From Pelomonas sp. Root405 (GTDB lineage: Bacteria; Pseudomonadota; Gammaproteobacteria; Burkholderiales; Burkholderiaceae_C), in NCBI RefSeq assembly GCF_001425165.1, contig NZ_LMDU01000017.1:33154-97153 (forward strand): a stretch of DNA of 64,000 nucleotides. Direction: 5' to 3'. Position 1 is the first letter of the stretch; every line of letters begins with the position of its first letter. The position numbers were made by a program, and so were the translations under genes. Below are positions 26,800 to 35,170 of this stretch, in pieces. The notes under the pieces are model-generated. The model worked only from the letters and a program-made list of their open reading frames with translations, searched no databases and was not told the DNA's origin.

Positions 26800-27639
26800 T
26801 CAGAACAGGCTTTCCTTGACGTAGACGACATCGCCGTCCTTGACGCCATCGTCCAGCGCGGCCTGAATCACCTGGACCTTGCCGTCAGCACCCTTGCGGT
26901 GCACGCGAATGCCGCGCTCGGTACCACGCTGGGTCAGGCCACCGCCGGCCGCCAGGGCCTGCATCAGCGTCATGCCACGTTCCAGACGGAAGGGGCCGGG
27001 CCGCTGCACTTCACCATAGATGTACACAAGCGGTGAGCGATCAACCCAGAGCACGTCACCGTTCTGGATCAGTACGTCGTTGGCACGGTTCTGGTCGGCG
27101 CTGAAGACGTTGGGAAGATCGATCTCCATGCGGAAGGGCTTGCCGTTGCGGACGCCGCTGAGCACGAGCATGTCGCCGCCGGTCGTGGCCACGCCGCCGG
27201 CGTTGGCCAGCAGATCGGTCACGCGCATGTCGGCCGTCTCGATGGGATAGCGGCCCGGCCGGTTGACCTGGCCGAGCACGCTGGCCTGGTTGCCCTTGAC
27301 CTGCAGCAGCGTCAGGGTGACCTGGGGCGACTTGACGAAGTTGCCGTTCTTCAGGCCGTCGGCGATGAGCTTCTCGGCCGCGCTGACGCCGAGGCCGCCG
27401 ATGCGCACATTGCCCAACAGCGGAAAGCTGATGACGCCGGTCTCGGAGACGCGGGTCTCGAGCGTCAGGTCCGGGTTTTGGTAGACCATGATGCGGATGA
27501 CGTCGCCAGACCCGAGGCGGTACTCGGGCGAGACGGCCGCGGCCAGTGCTGCCGGCCGAGTGGCCGCGGTCTGAGCCTGTGCGCCCAGGGCAGCCAGGCC
27601 GAGAACGGTGGCGAGAAGCAGTTTTTTCATACGCATCAT
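26800..27639 (-). CDS. epsE: polysaccharide export protein EpsE (Wza-like)
   Basis: 279-aa periplasmic/outer-membrane export protein. It has a signal peptide (KKLLLATVLGLAALGAQAQ) without a lipobox Cys, unlike Wza. The polysaccharide export domain begins EYRLGSGDVIRIMVYQNPDL, and SLBB-type beta-grasp repeats follow (YIYGEVQRPGPFRLERGMTL). It is predicted to form the EPS conduit in the outer membrane. The start overlaps the epsD stop (ATGA). Confidence 0.88.
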   Translation of the reverse strand: MMRMKKLLLATVLGLAALGAQAQTAATRPAALAAAVSPEYRLGSGDVIRIMVYQNPDLTLETRVSETGVISFPLLGNVRIGGLGVSAAEKLIADGLKNGNFVKSPQVTLTLLQVKGNQASVLGQVNRPGRYPIETADMRVTDLLANAGGVATTGGDMLVLSGVRNGKPFRMEIDLPNVFSADQNRANDVLIQNGDVLWVDRSPLVYIYGEVQRPGPFRLERGMTLMQALAAGGGLTQRGTERGIRVHRKGADGKVQVIQAALDDGVKDGDVVYVKESLF

Positions 27640-28634
27640 TTCAGGCCCATGCCCTTGGAGATGGAAGCAGGATCCAGGCCACTCGCTGCCGGCGCGGGAG
27701 CGACCGGCGCTGTAGACACCGGGACTTCGGAAGCGGCAGGCGCCAGGGGAGCCGGCGTCGTCGGGGTCGCAGCAGCTGCGGCAGGAGCGGGCTCGGCGAA
27801 CTTGCCGACGTATTCGATCTTGGAGGTGTCGCGCAGTGCCTTGATGTCCTTCTGCACGGCCTCGGCCTTGCGCTGGTTCAGCAAGAAGGCTTCGATGGCC
27901 GGGCGGGCGCGCACCTCATCGACAGGCTGGCTGCGCGAGCCAACGAGGAAAAGCACCGTCAACCCGTTGGGGTTCTGGCTGATCATCGAATCGCCGTCTT
28001 TCATCTTGGAGATGGCGTCCAGGCTGGCCAGCGGCAGTTGCTCGGCTGCACGCACGGCCTGGTTGCCGTTGAAGCGCATCTCGGCCGACTTCAGGTACTC
28101 GGCGAACTCGTTGAGGTTCTTGGCCGCGGCCAGCTTGGCGCGGATGGTTTCGAACTGCTCGGGCTTGGCCTCGATCTGCAGTTCTTGCAGGCTGTAGATG
28201 CGGCGATCCTTGAACAGGCCCGGCTTGTCGTTGTAATACTTGGCGATCTCGTCGTTGCTGGGCTTGGAGACCGACTCGCCGACGCGCTCGGCGTAGGCGC
28301 GCGCAATGATTTCGCGCTTGGCGGCCTCGATCTGTTGCACCACGCGCGGGTCGCGGTCGAGCTTTTGCTCCTGGGCCTTCTGCACCGCGAGTTCCTGGTC
28401 GACCAGGCGTTCCAGCACTTGGCGGCTGGCCGTCTCCGCCTGTTCGGGCTTCAGGCCGGGCTGGCGCTGCAGCACGAAATTGATCTGGTGGACGGTGATC
28501 TCTTCCTTGTTGACCTTGGCCGCCGTTTGGGAAGCTTTGTCACTCTTGTCGCCACCGCAGGCGGTCAGCAAGGCCGCGGATGCGACGATGGCCAGCAGCA
28601 GGGAGGCCCGGTGATTGATGAGTCGCTTTGCCAT
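27636..28634 (-). CDS. epsD: EpsD family peptidyl-prolyl cis-trans isomerase lipoprotein
   Basis: 332-aa SurA/PpiC-related protein with a lipoprotein signal (VASAALLTAC then GGDKSDK). A SurA-type N-terminal helical domain is followed by a parvulin-like domain containing DGDSMISQNPNGLTVLFLVG, and by a Pro/Ala-rich C-terminus. It is the first gene of the EPS operon and is likely a periplasmic folding helper for the export machinery. The ATG is preceded by AAGGACC. The 225-bp region upstream must hold the operon promoter, but I could not identify it. Confidence 0.85.
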   Translation of the reverse strand: MAKRLINHRASLLLAIVASAALLTACGGDKSDKASQTAAKVNKEEITVHQINFVLQRQPGLKPEQAETASRQVLERLVDQELAVQKAQEQKLDRDPRVVQQIEAAKREIIARAYAERVGESVSKPSNDEIAKYYNDKPGLFKDRRIYSLQELQIEAKPEQFETIRAKLAAAKNLNEFAEYLKSAEMRFNGNQAVRAAEQLPLASLDAISKMKDGDSMISQNPNGLTVLFLVGSRSQPVDEVRARPAIEAFLLNQRKAEAVQKDIKALRDTSKIEYVGKFAEPAPAAAAATPTTPAPLAPAASEVPVSTAPVAPAPAASGLDPASISKGMGLK

Positions 28635-28789
28635 CTGATGAGGTCCTTGTTATGTGGAGGAAGGGCTCCCCGCCCAGTGAACGAACGAGTGTAGTGGTGC
28701 GATATGTCGCTTCTGTGGGCGCCACGCCCCCATTACTGGGTTCGTGAGCCGCCTGCGTTAGAGCGAAATCAAGCCGGAAGTTCCCGAGA

Positions 28790-28845
28790 CCCCCACGTTC
28801 TGGGGGGAGCAATTCAGTCGGCCGAGGATAGCGCCGTCACGGCGC
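28790..28845 (-). terminator. two stem-loops downstream of ubiE
   Basis: Reading leftwards from the ubiE stop there is GCGCCGT-C-ACGGCGC (28831-28845), then CCCCCA-CGTTC-TGGGGG (28790-28806). Neither has a U-tract. They may end the ubiE transcript before the epsD promoter. Confidence 0.4.
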
Positions 28846-28859
28846 GGTCCGTTTGCTGG

Positions 28860-29591
28860 TTAGCACTTGATGCCGGCGTGCAGGGCGACGATGCCGGCGC
28901 TGAGGTTGTGCACGTCCACGTGGCCGAAGCCGGCCGTCTTCATCATGGCCTTGAGCGTGGCCTGGTCGGGGTGCATGCGGATGGACTCGGCCAGATAGCG
29001 GTAGCTTTCAGCATCACCAGCAAACAGCGAACCCAGCTTGGGCAAGATGTTGAAGGAGTACCAGTCGTAGGGCTTGCGCAGCGGCTCGGCGATGCGGGAG
29101 AACTCCAGCACCAGCAGGCGGCCGCCCGGCTTGAGCACGCGGCACATCTCGGCCAGGGCAAGGTCCTTGTGCGTCATGTTGCGCAGGCCGAACGCGACAC
29201 TCACCAGGTCGAAGCTCTCGCTTTTGAACGGCAGCTTCTCGGCGTCGGCCAGGCTGGTGGGCAGGATCAGGCCTTCATCCAGCAACCGGTCGCGGCCCTG
29301 GCGCAGCATGGCTTCGTTGATGTCTGTGTGGACGACCATGCCGGTCTCGCCGACTTTGCGGGCAAAGGCGCGCGACAGGTCACCCGTGCCGCCGGCAATG
29401 TCCAGCGCCCGCTCGCCGGCCTTCAGGTTGGCGACCTGCACGGTGTAGGCCTTCCATGCCCTGTGCAGGCCGGCCGACATGACGTCGTTCATGAGGTCGT
29501 ACTTGGAGGCGACGGAGTCGAAGACGCCGCGAACCTTCGTTGCCTTCTCGTCCTCGTCGACGGTGCTGAAACCGAAATGCGTTTGACTCAT
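28860..29591 (-). CDS. ubiE: ubiquinone/menaquinone C-methyltransferase UbiE
   Basis: 243-aa SAM-dependent methyltransferase of ubiquinone (and menaquinone) biosynthesis. It starts [20 protein letters not shown] and has SAM motif [17 protein letters not shown], then [20 protein letters not shown] and [10 protein letters not shown], with the C-terminal [13 protein letters not shown]. It lies 5 bp downstream of the DUF971 gene, a common betaproteobacterial arrangement. Quinone supply matters to respiration and to photosynthetic electron flow, but the adjacency to EPS genes looks incidental. Confidence 0.95.
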   Translation of the reverse strand: MSQTHFGFSTVDEDEKATKVRGVFDSVASKYDLMNDVMSAGLHRAWKAYTVQVANLKAGERALDIAGGTGDLSRAFARKVGETGMVVHTDINEAMLRQGRDRLLDEGLILPTSLADAEKLPFKSESFDLVSVAFGLRNMTHKDLALAEMCRVLKPGGRLLVLEFSRIAEPLRKPYDWYSFNILPKLGSLFAGDAESYRYLAESIRMHPDQATLKAMMKTAGFGHVDVHNLSAGIVALHAGIKC

Positions 29592-29596
29592 GGGAT

Positions 29597-29989
29597 TCAG
29601 TGAGAGTGGCAGGCGCCGCCGCCCTTGGCCGGCATCGGCTCATCGCGAACCTTGCCGGCCGCAGCCAGGCGCGCTTCGTAGTCGCGCCACAGCTGGTCTT
29701 GCTGGCTGCCGAGCTTGTAAAGATAGTCCCACGTGAACAGTCCGCTGGCGTGGCCGTCGGAAAACGTCGGTCGCACGGCGTAATGCCCGACCGGCTCCAT
29801 GCCGGTGACGACGACACTGCGCTTGCCGGTCTGCAGCGTCTCCTGACCCGGGCCGTGGCCCATGACTTCAGCGGACGGGCTGTAGACCCGCATCAGCTCG
29901 AACGGGATGCGAAAGCGCGCGCCATCGTCGAAGGCGATCTCCAGCACGCGCGAGTGCTGGTGGACGGTGAGCTCGGTGGGCGATGCCAT
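29597..29989 (-). CDS. DUF971 domain-containing protein
   Basis: 130-aa protein starting [20 protein letters not shown]. The frame is open upstream to 30151, but homologous-looking sequence begins at 29989. The DUF971 (GBBH-like N-terminal) domain has [20 protein letters not shown] and [19 protein letters not shown]. The C-terminal tail GGGACHSH could bind metal (inference). The domain is linked to Fe-S cluster factors and gamma-butyrobetaine hydroxylases; the stand-alone role is unclear. It probably forms an operon with ubiE. Confidence 0.88.
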   Translation of the reverse strand: MASPTELTVHQHSRVLEIAFDDGARFRIPFELMRVYSPSAEVMGHGPGQETLQTGKRSVVVTGMEPVGHYAVRPTFSDGHASGLFTWDYLYKLGSQQDQLWRDYEARLAAAGKVRDEPMPAKGGGACHSH

Positions 29990-30012
29990 TCCGGCAGTGT
30001 AGGTGGCGAAGC

Positions 30013-31059
30013 TCAGAACGACTGGTAGGCCGGCAGTTGCCCGTCCTTGGGACGCACCTGCGTGAAGCGTGCGGCAAGGCGCGACTGCACGTTGGTGGGA
30101 AGAGGCGCAAAACCGGAACCGCGCGTCAGGGCGTCGCCGTGCATGAAGCACCAGTAAAGGAACTTCAGCGCACCCAGCGCTTTGGCGCCGGTCGCAGGCT
30201 CGGCGTCGACGAGGGCAAAACTGGTCAGCGTGATCGGCCAGGCGTCGGCACCCGGCCGGTTGAGCAACGTTGCCAGGTCGTCGCCCTGGCGGTGCATGTC
30301 GCTCTCCAGCACCGCGGCGCTGAAGCCTCGCTCGGATGGCGCCACGAAACGGCCGGCCGCATTGCGCAGCTTCACCGCAGCCAACTTGTCACGCAGCACG
30401 CGGTCATAGGACACATAGGCGATGCCGCCCGCCGTGGCCCGCAGCGCCTGCACCATGCCGTCGTTGCCGTCGGCCTTCAGCGGCTCGCCGGGCCAGGCCG
30501 GCGCCTGGCCGGCCCCGGCCTCGGTCTTGAATCGCTCCGAAACGCCGGCCAGGTAGCGGCTGAAGCCGTCGCTGGTGCCCGACTTGTCGGCACGCACGAC
30601 GCGCTTGATCGGCCAGGCCGGCAGGCTGGCGCCCGGATTGAGCGCAGCGATGCGCGCGTCGCTCCAGAGCTTGACGCGGCCCAGGAAGATGTCTGCCAGC
30701 AGTTCGCCGTCAAGCTGCAGTGGCGCACCGAGGCCGGGCAGGTTCACGACCGGCACGACGCCACCGACGAGCATGGGAATCTGCACCAGCTTCTGCCTGG
30801 CCAGCTCGGCGGCGGGAAGCGGCGCGTCGGTGCCGCCGAAATCGACTTGGCGGGCGCTGATCTGCTTGATGCCGTCCCCCGAGCCGGTTGCCTTGTAAGT
30901 CACTGCGCCTCCGCCCGCCTGCTGGAAGGCGCGCGCCCAAGCGTCATAAACCTTGGACGGGAAAGAGGCGCCCTGCCCTTGCACGGGCTGGGCAAATGCC
31001 GTGGTGGACAGCAGCAACGCGGCGACGGGCGCCAAGATCAGACGAAGGGGAAAGGGCAT
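30013..31059 (-). CDS. pstS: phosphate ABC transporter substrate-binding protein, PstS-like
   Basis: 348-aa periplasmic binding protein with signal peptide LAPVAALLLSTTAFAQ. The PstS signature is present: GQGASFPSKVYDAWARAFQQ, YKATGSGDGIKQI, VDFGGTDAPLP and RADKSGTSDGFSRYL. No pstCAB or phoU genes are adjacent, so it is an orphan here, which lowers certainty of a strict phosphate-uptake role. It is transcribed divergently from the M13 peptidase gene, leaving 104 bp for both promoters. Confidence 0.85.
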   Translation of the reverse strand: MPFPLRLILAPVAALLLSTTAFAQPVQGQGASFPSKVYDAWARAFQQAGGGAVTYKATGSGDGIKQISARQVDFGGTDAPLPAAELARQKLVQIPMLVGGVVPVVNLPGLGAPLQLDGELLADIFLGRVKLWSDARIAALNPGASLPAWPIKRVVRADKSGTSDGFSRYLAGVSERFKTEAGAGQAPAWPGEPLKADGNDGMVQALRATAGGIAYVSYDRVLRDKLAAVKLRNAAGRFVAPSERGFSAAVLESDMHRQGDDLATLLNRPGADAWPITLTSFALVDAEPATGAKALGALKFLYWCFMHGDALTRGSGFAPLPTNVQSRLAARFTQVRPKDGQLPAYQSF

Positions 31060-31163
31060 GGCCAGACGGCTTGGTAGAAACCCTCAATGATGCCCTGTGT
31101 CTTCCTGCTGGCATGGCGGGGCGGCGCTCTAATCTCACGTTTCCACCGCTCGCCTCTTCCTCC

Positions 31164-33203
31164 ATGACGCGATTCAACCGCCACCGCCTGGCCAAAGCAG
31201 CGACCCTGCTCAGCCTGGCCGCCACTGTCACCACCAGCCAGGCCCTCGATCTGAGCGGCCTGTCCAAGGAGGTGCAGCCCTGCGACGACTTCTACGCATT
31301 CGTCAACGGCAACTGGGAGGCCGCTACCGAGCTGCCCGCCAGCCGCGCCCGCATCGGCAGCTTCGAGCAGCTGCGCCAGGCGAACGACGCACTGCTGGAG
31401 AAGGCGCTCAAGGAACTGGCCGACAAGCCCACCCTGCAGACGACCCCCGGCCTCAAGCTCATTGCAGCGTATTTCTCCAGCGGCATGGACGAAGCCGCCA
31501 TCGAGGCGCGCGGGCTGTCGTCGATCACGCCGTTGCTCAACCGCATCGACGGCCTGCAGCGACGCGAGGATCTGCCTACGCTGCTGGCCCTGCTGGCCCG
31601 CAGCGGCGTCAGCGCGCCGCTGGGTTACAGCGTGCAGCCCGACCGCAAGGACACGCGCCGCCATGTGCTGAGCCTCAGCCAGTCGGGTCTGGGCCTGCCA
31701 GACCGTGACGATTACTTCCGCAGCGACGAGCGCACCCGCAGCGTTAGCGCCGCCTACCGGGCGTTTGCCAAGACCCTGCTGGGCACCTCGGGCCGCCCAA
31801 ACGGTGATGCCGAGCTGGACGCGCTGATGGCGTTTGAGACCCAGCTTGCCGAGGTCAGCCGCGAGCGCGCCCGACTGCGCGACCCCAACGCCAACTACAA
31901 CCCGATGAGCCCGGCCGAGCTAGCCACCGTCGCGCCCGGCCTGGACTGGAGCGCCTACCTGGCCGTGCTGACGGCCGGCGCCAAGATGCCGCAACGCCTC
32001 CTCGTCGGCCAGCCCGAGTTCGCCACGCGCGTGGCCAAGCTGGCGGCCGAGACGCCGCTGGAGGTCTGGCGCAGCTATTTGGCGCTGCGCGTGCTCGACA
32101 CGACCGCGCCGAGACTGCCAAAGGCGTATGCGAACGCATCATTCGAATACCGCGGCAAGGCCATCACCGGGCTGCAGGCACCGCCGCCGCGCAACGAGAG
32201 CGTCATCTTGCAGATTGGCGGCCGCACCGGCACCGAGCCGGTGGCGCTGGCGCTGGGCGAACTCTTCGTCGCTCGCGCCTTCTCGCCCGAGGCGCAGCGT
32301 CGCTCGCTGCTGCTGGTGGAAGACATCCGCGCCAGCATGAAGGAACGCATCGAGAAGCTTGAATGGATGACGCCGCCGACCAAGGCCAAGGCCCTGGAAA
32401 AGCTGGCCGCCATGCAGCCGGTGATTGGCGCGCCCGAGAAGTGGCCGCTGTACGAAGGCTTGCAGCTCAACAGCACCGACTACGCTGGCAACTGGCTTAA
32501 GACGGCGCTGTGGCACAGCGAACGCCAGATGAAGGATCTGGACGCGCCGGTGGACCGCGGCCGCTGGCGCATCAGCCCGCACATCGTCAACGCCTTCGCT
32601 GGCGGGCTCAACCAGATCATCTTCCCCGCCGGCATCCTGCAGCCGCCCTTCTTCTCAGCGACGGCCGACGACGCGACGAACTACGGTGGCATCGGCATGG
32701 TCATCGGCCACGAGATCACCCACCACTTCGACGACAGCGGCCGCAACTTTGACGCCGGCGGCTCGCTGACCGACTGGTGGACGTCGACGGACGCGGCCGG
32801 CTACAAGGCCCGCGCCGACAAGGTGGCCGAGCGCTATGCCGCCATCTCGCCGCTGCCGGGCTACACCATCAACGGCCGGCTGACGCTGGGCGAGAACATC
32901 TCGGACATCTCAGGTCTCCCCATCGCTTACGAGGGCCTGCAGCGCGCGCTCAAGCGCAGCGGTACGGCGGACAAGAAGATCGATGGCTACACGCCGGCCC
33001 AGCGCTTCTTCATCAGCAACGCGCTGGTCTGGCGCACCAAGGTCCGCAATGAGTTCCTGATCAACCAGATCCGCACGGACAGCCATTCGCCAGCCAAGTA
33101 CCGGGTGCTGACACCGATGAGCAATACGCCGTATTTCGCGCAGGCGTTCTCGTGCAAGGCCGGGAGCGGCATGGTGGCGCCCGACCCGCTGACGGTCTGG
33201 TGA
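31164..33203 (+). CDS. M13 family zinc metallopeptidase (neprilysin/PepO-like)
   Basis: 679-aa secreted endopeptidase. The ATG at 31164 starts a signal peptide (AATLLSLAATVTTSQA); the upstream open frame from 30888 is not needed. The zinc motif HEITHH is at about residues 516-521, with the downstream GENISD Glu at about 577. The C-terminal block YRVLTPMSNTPYFAQAFSC is typical. It is likely periplasmic. A decayed copy of its 3' end lies at 34096-34303. Confidence 0.92.
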   Translation: MTRFNRHRLAKAATLLSLAATVTTSQALDLSGLSKEVQPCDDFYAFVNGNWEAATELPASRARIGSFEQLRQANDALLEKALKELADKPTLQTTPGLKLIAAYFSSGMDEAAIEARGLSSITPLLNRIDGLQRREDLPTLLALLARSGVSAPLGYSVQPDRKDTRRHVLSLSQSGLGLPDRDDYFRSDERTRSVSAAYRAFAKTLLGTSGRPNGDAELDALMAFETQLAEVSRERARLRDPNANYNPMSPAELATVAPGLDWSAYLAVLTAGAKMPQRLLVGQPEFATRVAKLAAETPLEVWRSYLALRVLDTTAPRLPKAYANASFEYRGKAITGLQAPPPRNESVILQIGGRTGTEPVALALGELFVARAFSPEAQRRSLLLVEDIRASMKERIEKLEWMTPPTKAKALEKLAAMQPVIGAPEKWPLYEGLQLNSTDYAGNWLKTALWHSERQMKDLDAPVDRGRWRISPHIVNAFAGGLNQIIFPAGILQPPFFSATADDATNYGGIGMVIGHEITHHFDDSGRNFDAGGSLTDWWTSTDAAGYKARADKVAERYAAISPLPGYTINGRLTLGENISDISGLPIAYEGLQRALKRSGTADKKIDGYTPAQRFFISNALVWRTKVRNEFLINQIRTDSHSPAKYRVLTPMSNTPYFAQAFSCKAGSGMVAPDPLTVW

Positions 33204-33368
33204 AGTCGGCGCATCCACCGCCGCGCGGCGGCTGATTCCGGCCGGGCTGTTTAGCGAGCGTCCGATGAGCCTCGTTGGATGCTAGTCTTGGCCACAGGCG
33301 AGCTACGAAGGCGGCGCTGCGACATGGATCTCCTCAGCCGAGGCACGGATGAGAAAGAGAGGCTCTTC

Positions 33369-34028
33369 ATGAAGAAGCTTGCGTTCGCAGGGGCGGCTGT
33401 GGCGCTCGCCGTCAGCCTTGGCACTGCGAAGGCTTCGACGATCGCGTTCGATACCATGGGCCCGTCGGGCATCTTCGACCCATACGCCGGATGGAACATA
33501 GGGGGCGGGGCGAACGGGTCGCTCGATTTCAACAATCTCCCGGCCGCGCAGTTCACCTCGCTGGCGTCGGGGACGGTCTCGGAGCTTTCCGCTGCGATAT
33601 GGCGCTTGGACGACGCAGCCACGCCAATCTACTTCCAGCTACGCGCTGACAGTGCTGGCCTGCCCGGCTCGGTGCTGGGGCAAGCATTGGTATCGGCCTC
33701 GAACGAGCGCGAAGTACAAAAGGTGTCGTTCCAAGGAATCGGCGTCGCACTGTCTGCCGGAACGAACTACTGGTTCAGCATTGAGGCCATCGAGCCAGCT
33801 ACCGAGGCAGCGTGGATGTTCAACACGTTTGGCGTCAATGCCCCACTGGCGATCTTGCATTCACCGTTGACCCCTCCCGGATCGGACACATGGCATTTGA
33901 GTTCGTCCGCCACTGCACCCGCGTTTCGTGTGGACGTCGCGCTGGTCCCTGAGCCGACAACGGTGCTGCTGCTGATGATGGGCTTGTCGATCATCTCGAT
34001 CCGCTTAAGCCGCCCGAGTGGCACGTAA
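33369..34028 (+). CDS. PEP-CTERM sorting domain-containing protein
   Basis: 219-aa exported protein. The ATG at 33369 is preceded by a GAGAGG element and starts a signal peptide (KKLAFAGAAVALAVSLGTAKA). The middle looks beta-sandwich-like with no recognised enzyme motif. The C-terminus is VPEPTTVLLLMMGLSIISIR plus a short basic tail, a PEP-CTERM signal for exosortase. It lies 165 bp downstream of the M13 peptidase stop. Confidence 0.82.
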   Translation: MKKLAFAGAAVALAVSLGTAKASTIAFDTMGPSGIFDPYAGWNIGGGANGSLDFNNLPAAQFTSLASGTVSELSAAIWRLDDAATPIYFQLRADSAGLPGSVLGQALVSASNEREVQKVSFQGIGVALSAGTNYWFSIEAIEPATEAAWMFNTFGVNAPLAILHSPLTPPGSDTWHLSSSATAPAFRVDVALVPEPTTVLLLMMGLSIISIRLSRPSGT

Positions 34029-34095
34029 GCTTTGACGGGGTTCTCAGACGGAAGCGGCCCTCGGATTACGGCCGGCTGCTTCGCACCGGTTTCCC

Positions 34096-34303
34096 GAAGC
34101 ACAGCGGCACTCGCGGCTGCACGCCGGCAAAGCGCTTGTTCACCAGCAACGTGCTGGTCTGCCTCACCAAGGTCCGCGACGAGTTGCTGATTAATCACCA
34201 GCCAAGTAACAGGTGCCGACGTCGATGAGCAACACGCCCCGTGCGCACCGACGTTCAGCAGCAAGCCGGCAGCGCGATGGTGGCGGCGTTCACCGTCTGG
34301 TGA
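34096..34303 (+). pseudogene. decayed 3' fragment of an M13 metallopeptidase gene
   Basis: This stretch aligns at nucleotide level with the end of the M13 gene (about 32952-33203). Shared runs include ACGCCGGC, CAGCAACG, GTGCTGGTCTG, CACCAAGGTCCGC and the terminal ACCGTCTGGTGA (ACGGTCTGGTGA in the intact gene). A deletion of about 23 bp and smaller gaps break the frame, and no 5' part is present. The peptide TPAKRLFTSNVLV still mirrors TPAQRFFISNALV. It is a relic of a second copy and no product is expected. The remaining parts of 34029-34470 hold nothing I recognise. Confidence 0.85.
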
Positions 34304-34470
34304 CACGCGTCCAGCTTCCATGGAGCAAAAGGGCGGGCAGATCGTCCGGAGGGAGGGCGTTAACGTCTGAACGTGGCGCTTGGGCCAGCGACAACTGGTC
34401 ATCTAGGGATCGCTCAACCAAAGGGTTAGTAAAACACTGCTGTCCCGTTTACCAACCAGGGACTACTGCG

Positions 34471-35082
34471 ATGAAACTTACGCCATGGCTTACGGTCGCC
34501 TGTCTCACATTGAGCGCAATAAGCGCCAATGGGGCAGTTGTCTACAGCTATCAAGGCAATCCAATGCGCTTCGATGGAGAGCCGTGGAATGGCTTCGTGG
34601 AGTCAGGAATCTACGCGAAGCTCGAGTTTTCCGACAATGGAACCCAGCTGCTAAATTGGGTCATCGGAAAGAAGGGTCTGGCGCCGTACGGAACGGTTGA
34701 ACTGACGAAGTCGACCTTAGGCACTCAAGCCGATTTCTTCTTCAAGACCGACGCAGCTGGCAACGTCACAGACTGGAATCTTGCAACTTTCAGCTATCTG
34801 GTCGACGGCTATATAGGCATGACCACGAGATTTAATCCGGGTCCTTCTGCACCCCCCCCCGACAACACGACTGACAGCGCGGTTGCGGCCAAGTGGATCA
34901 CGCCTGAATTCTTGTACTACAACGGTGCGAATCCTGGCACCTGGACCAGGACGGGCGACCTGCCCCATCTCGCCCTCGAATGGCACGCGGCGCCTGTTCC
35001 AGAATTGGACGCCGCTGCGATGCTGGCTGGTGGTTTGGGCATGGTTGGATGGCTCACGGGACGTCGAAGGCGCACAGCTTGA
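34471..35082 (+). CDS. exported protein with degenerate PEP-CTERM-like C-terminus
   Basis: 203-aa protein; the ATG at 34471 starts a signal peptide (LTPWLTVACLTLSAISANGA). The body is of unknown function. The C-terminus is VPELDAAAMLAGGLGMVGWL followed by TGRRRR, so the tripartite plan is kept but PEP is replaced by PEL. It may be a variant exosortase substrate or a degenerate one. It starts 167 bp after the M13 relic, almost the same spacing as in the intact M13/PEP-CTERM pair just upstream. Confidence 0.75.
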   Translation: MKLTPWLTVACLTLSAISANGAVVYSYQGNPMRFDGEPWNGFVESGIYAKLEFSDNGTQLLNWVIGKKGLAPYGTVELTKSTLGTQADFFFKTDAAGNVTDWNLATFSYLVDGYIGMTTRFNPGPSAPPPDNTTDSAVAAKWITPEFLYYNGANPGTWTRTGDLPHLALEWHAAPVPELDAAAMLAGGLGMVGWLTGRRRRTA

Positions 35083-35170
35083 CGCGCCTCAATGAAGGTG
35101 CGCGGAACTCCTCGGCACAAGACCGAGAAGCTCCGTTTTTTAACGGCGCCTGCTTAGACGCGATGCCGGC

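Noticed and set aside
30013-31059. A complete pst phosphate-uptake operon
   Set aside because: Only the binding protein is present; the flanking genes are DUF971 and an M13 peptidase, with no permease or ATPase genes.
33218-33231. CCGCCGCGCGGCGG as a terminator after the M13 gene
   Set aside because: It is a self-complementary GC run with no loop and no T-tract; it could be chance in this composition.
33204-33368. Sigma-54 promoter ahead of the PEP-CTERM gene, as reported for some exosortase systems
   Set aside because: I looked for GG-N10-GC elements before the PEP-CTERM genes at 33369 and 34471 and before epsD and saw no convincing one.
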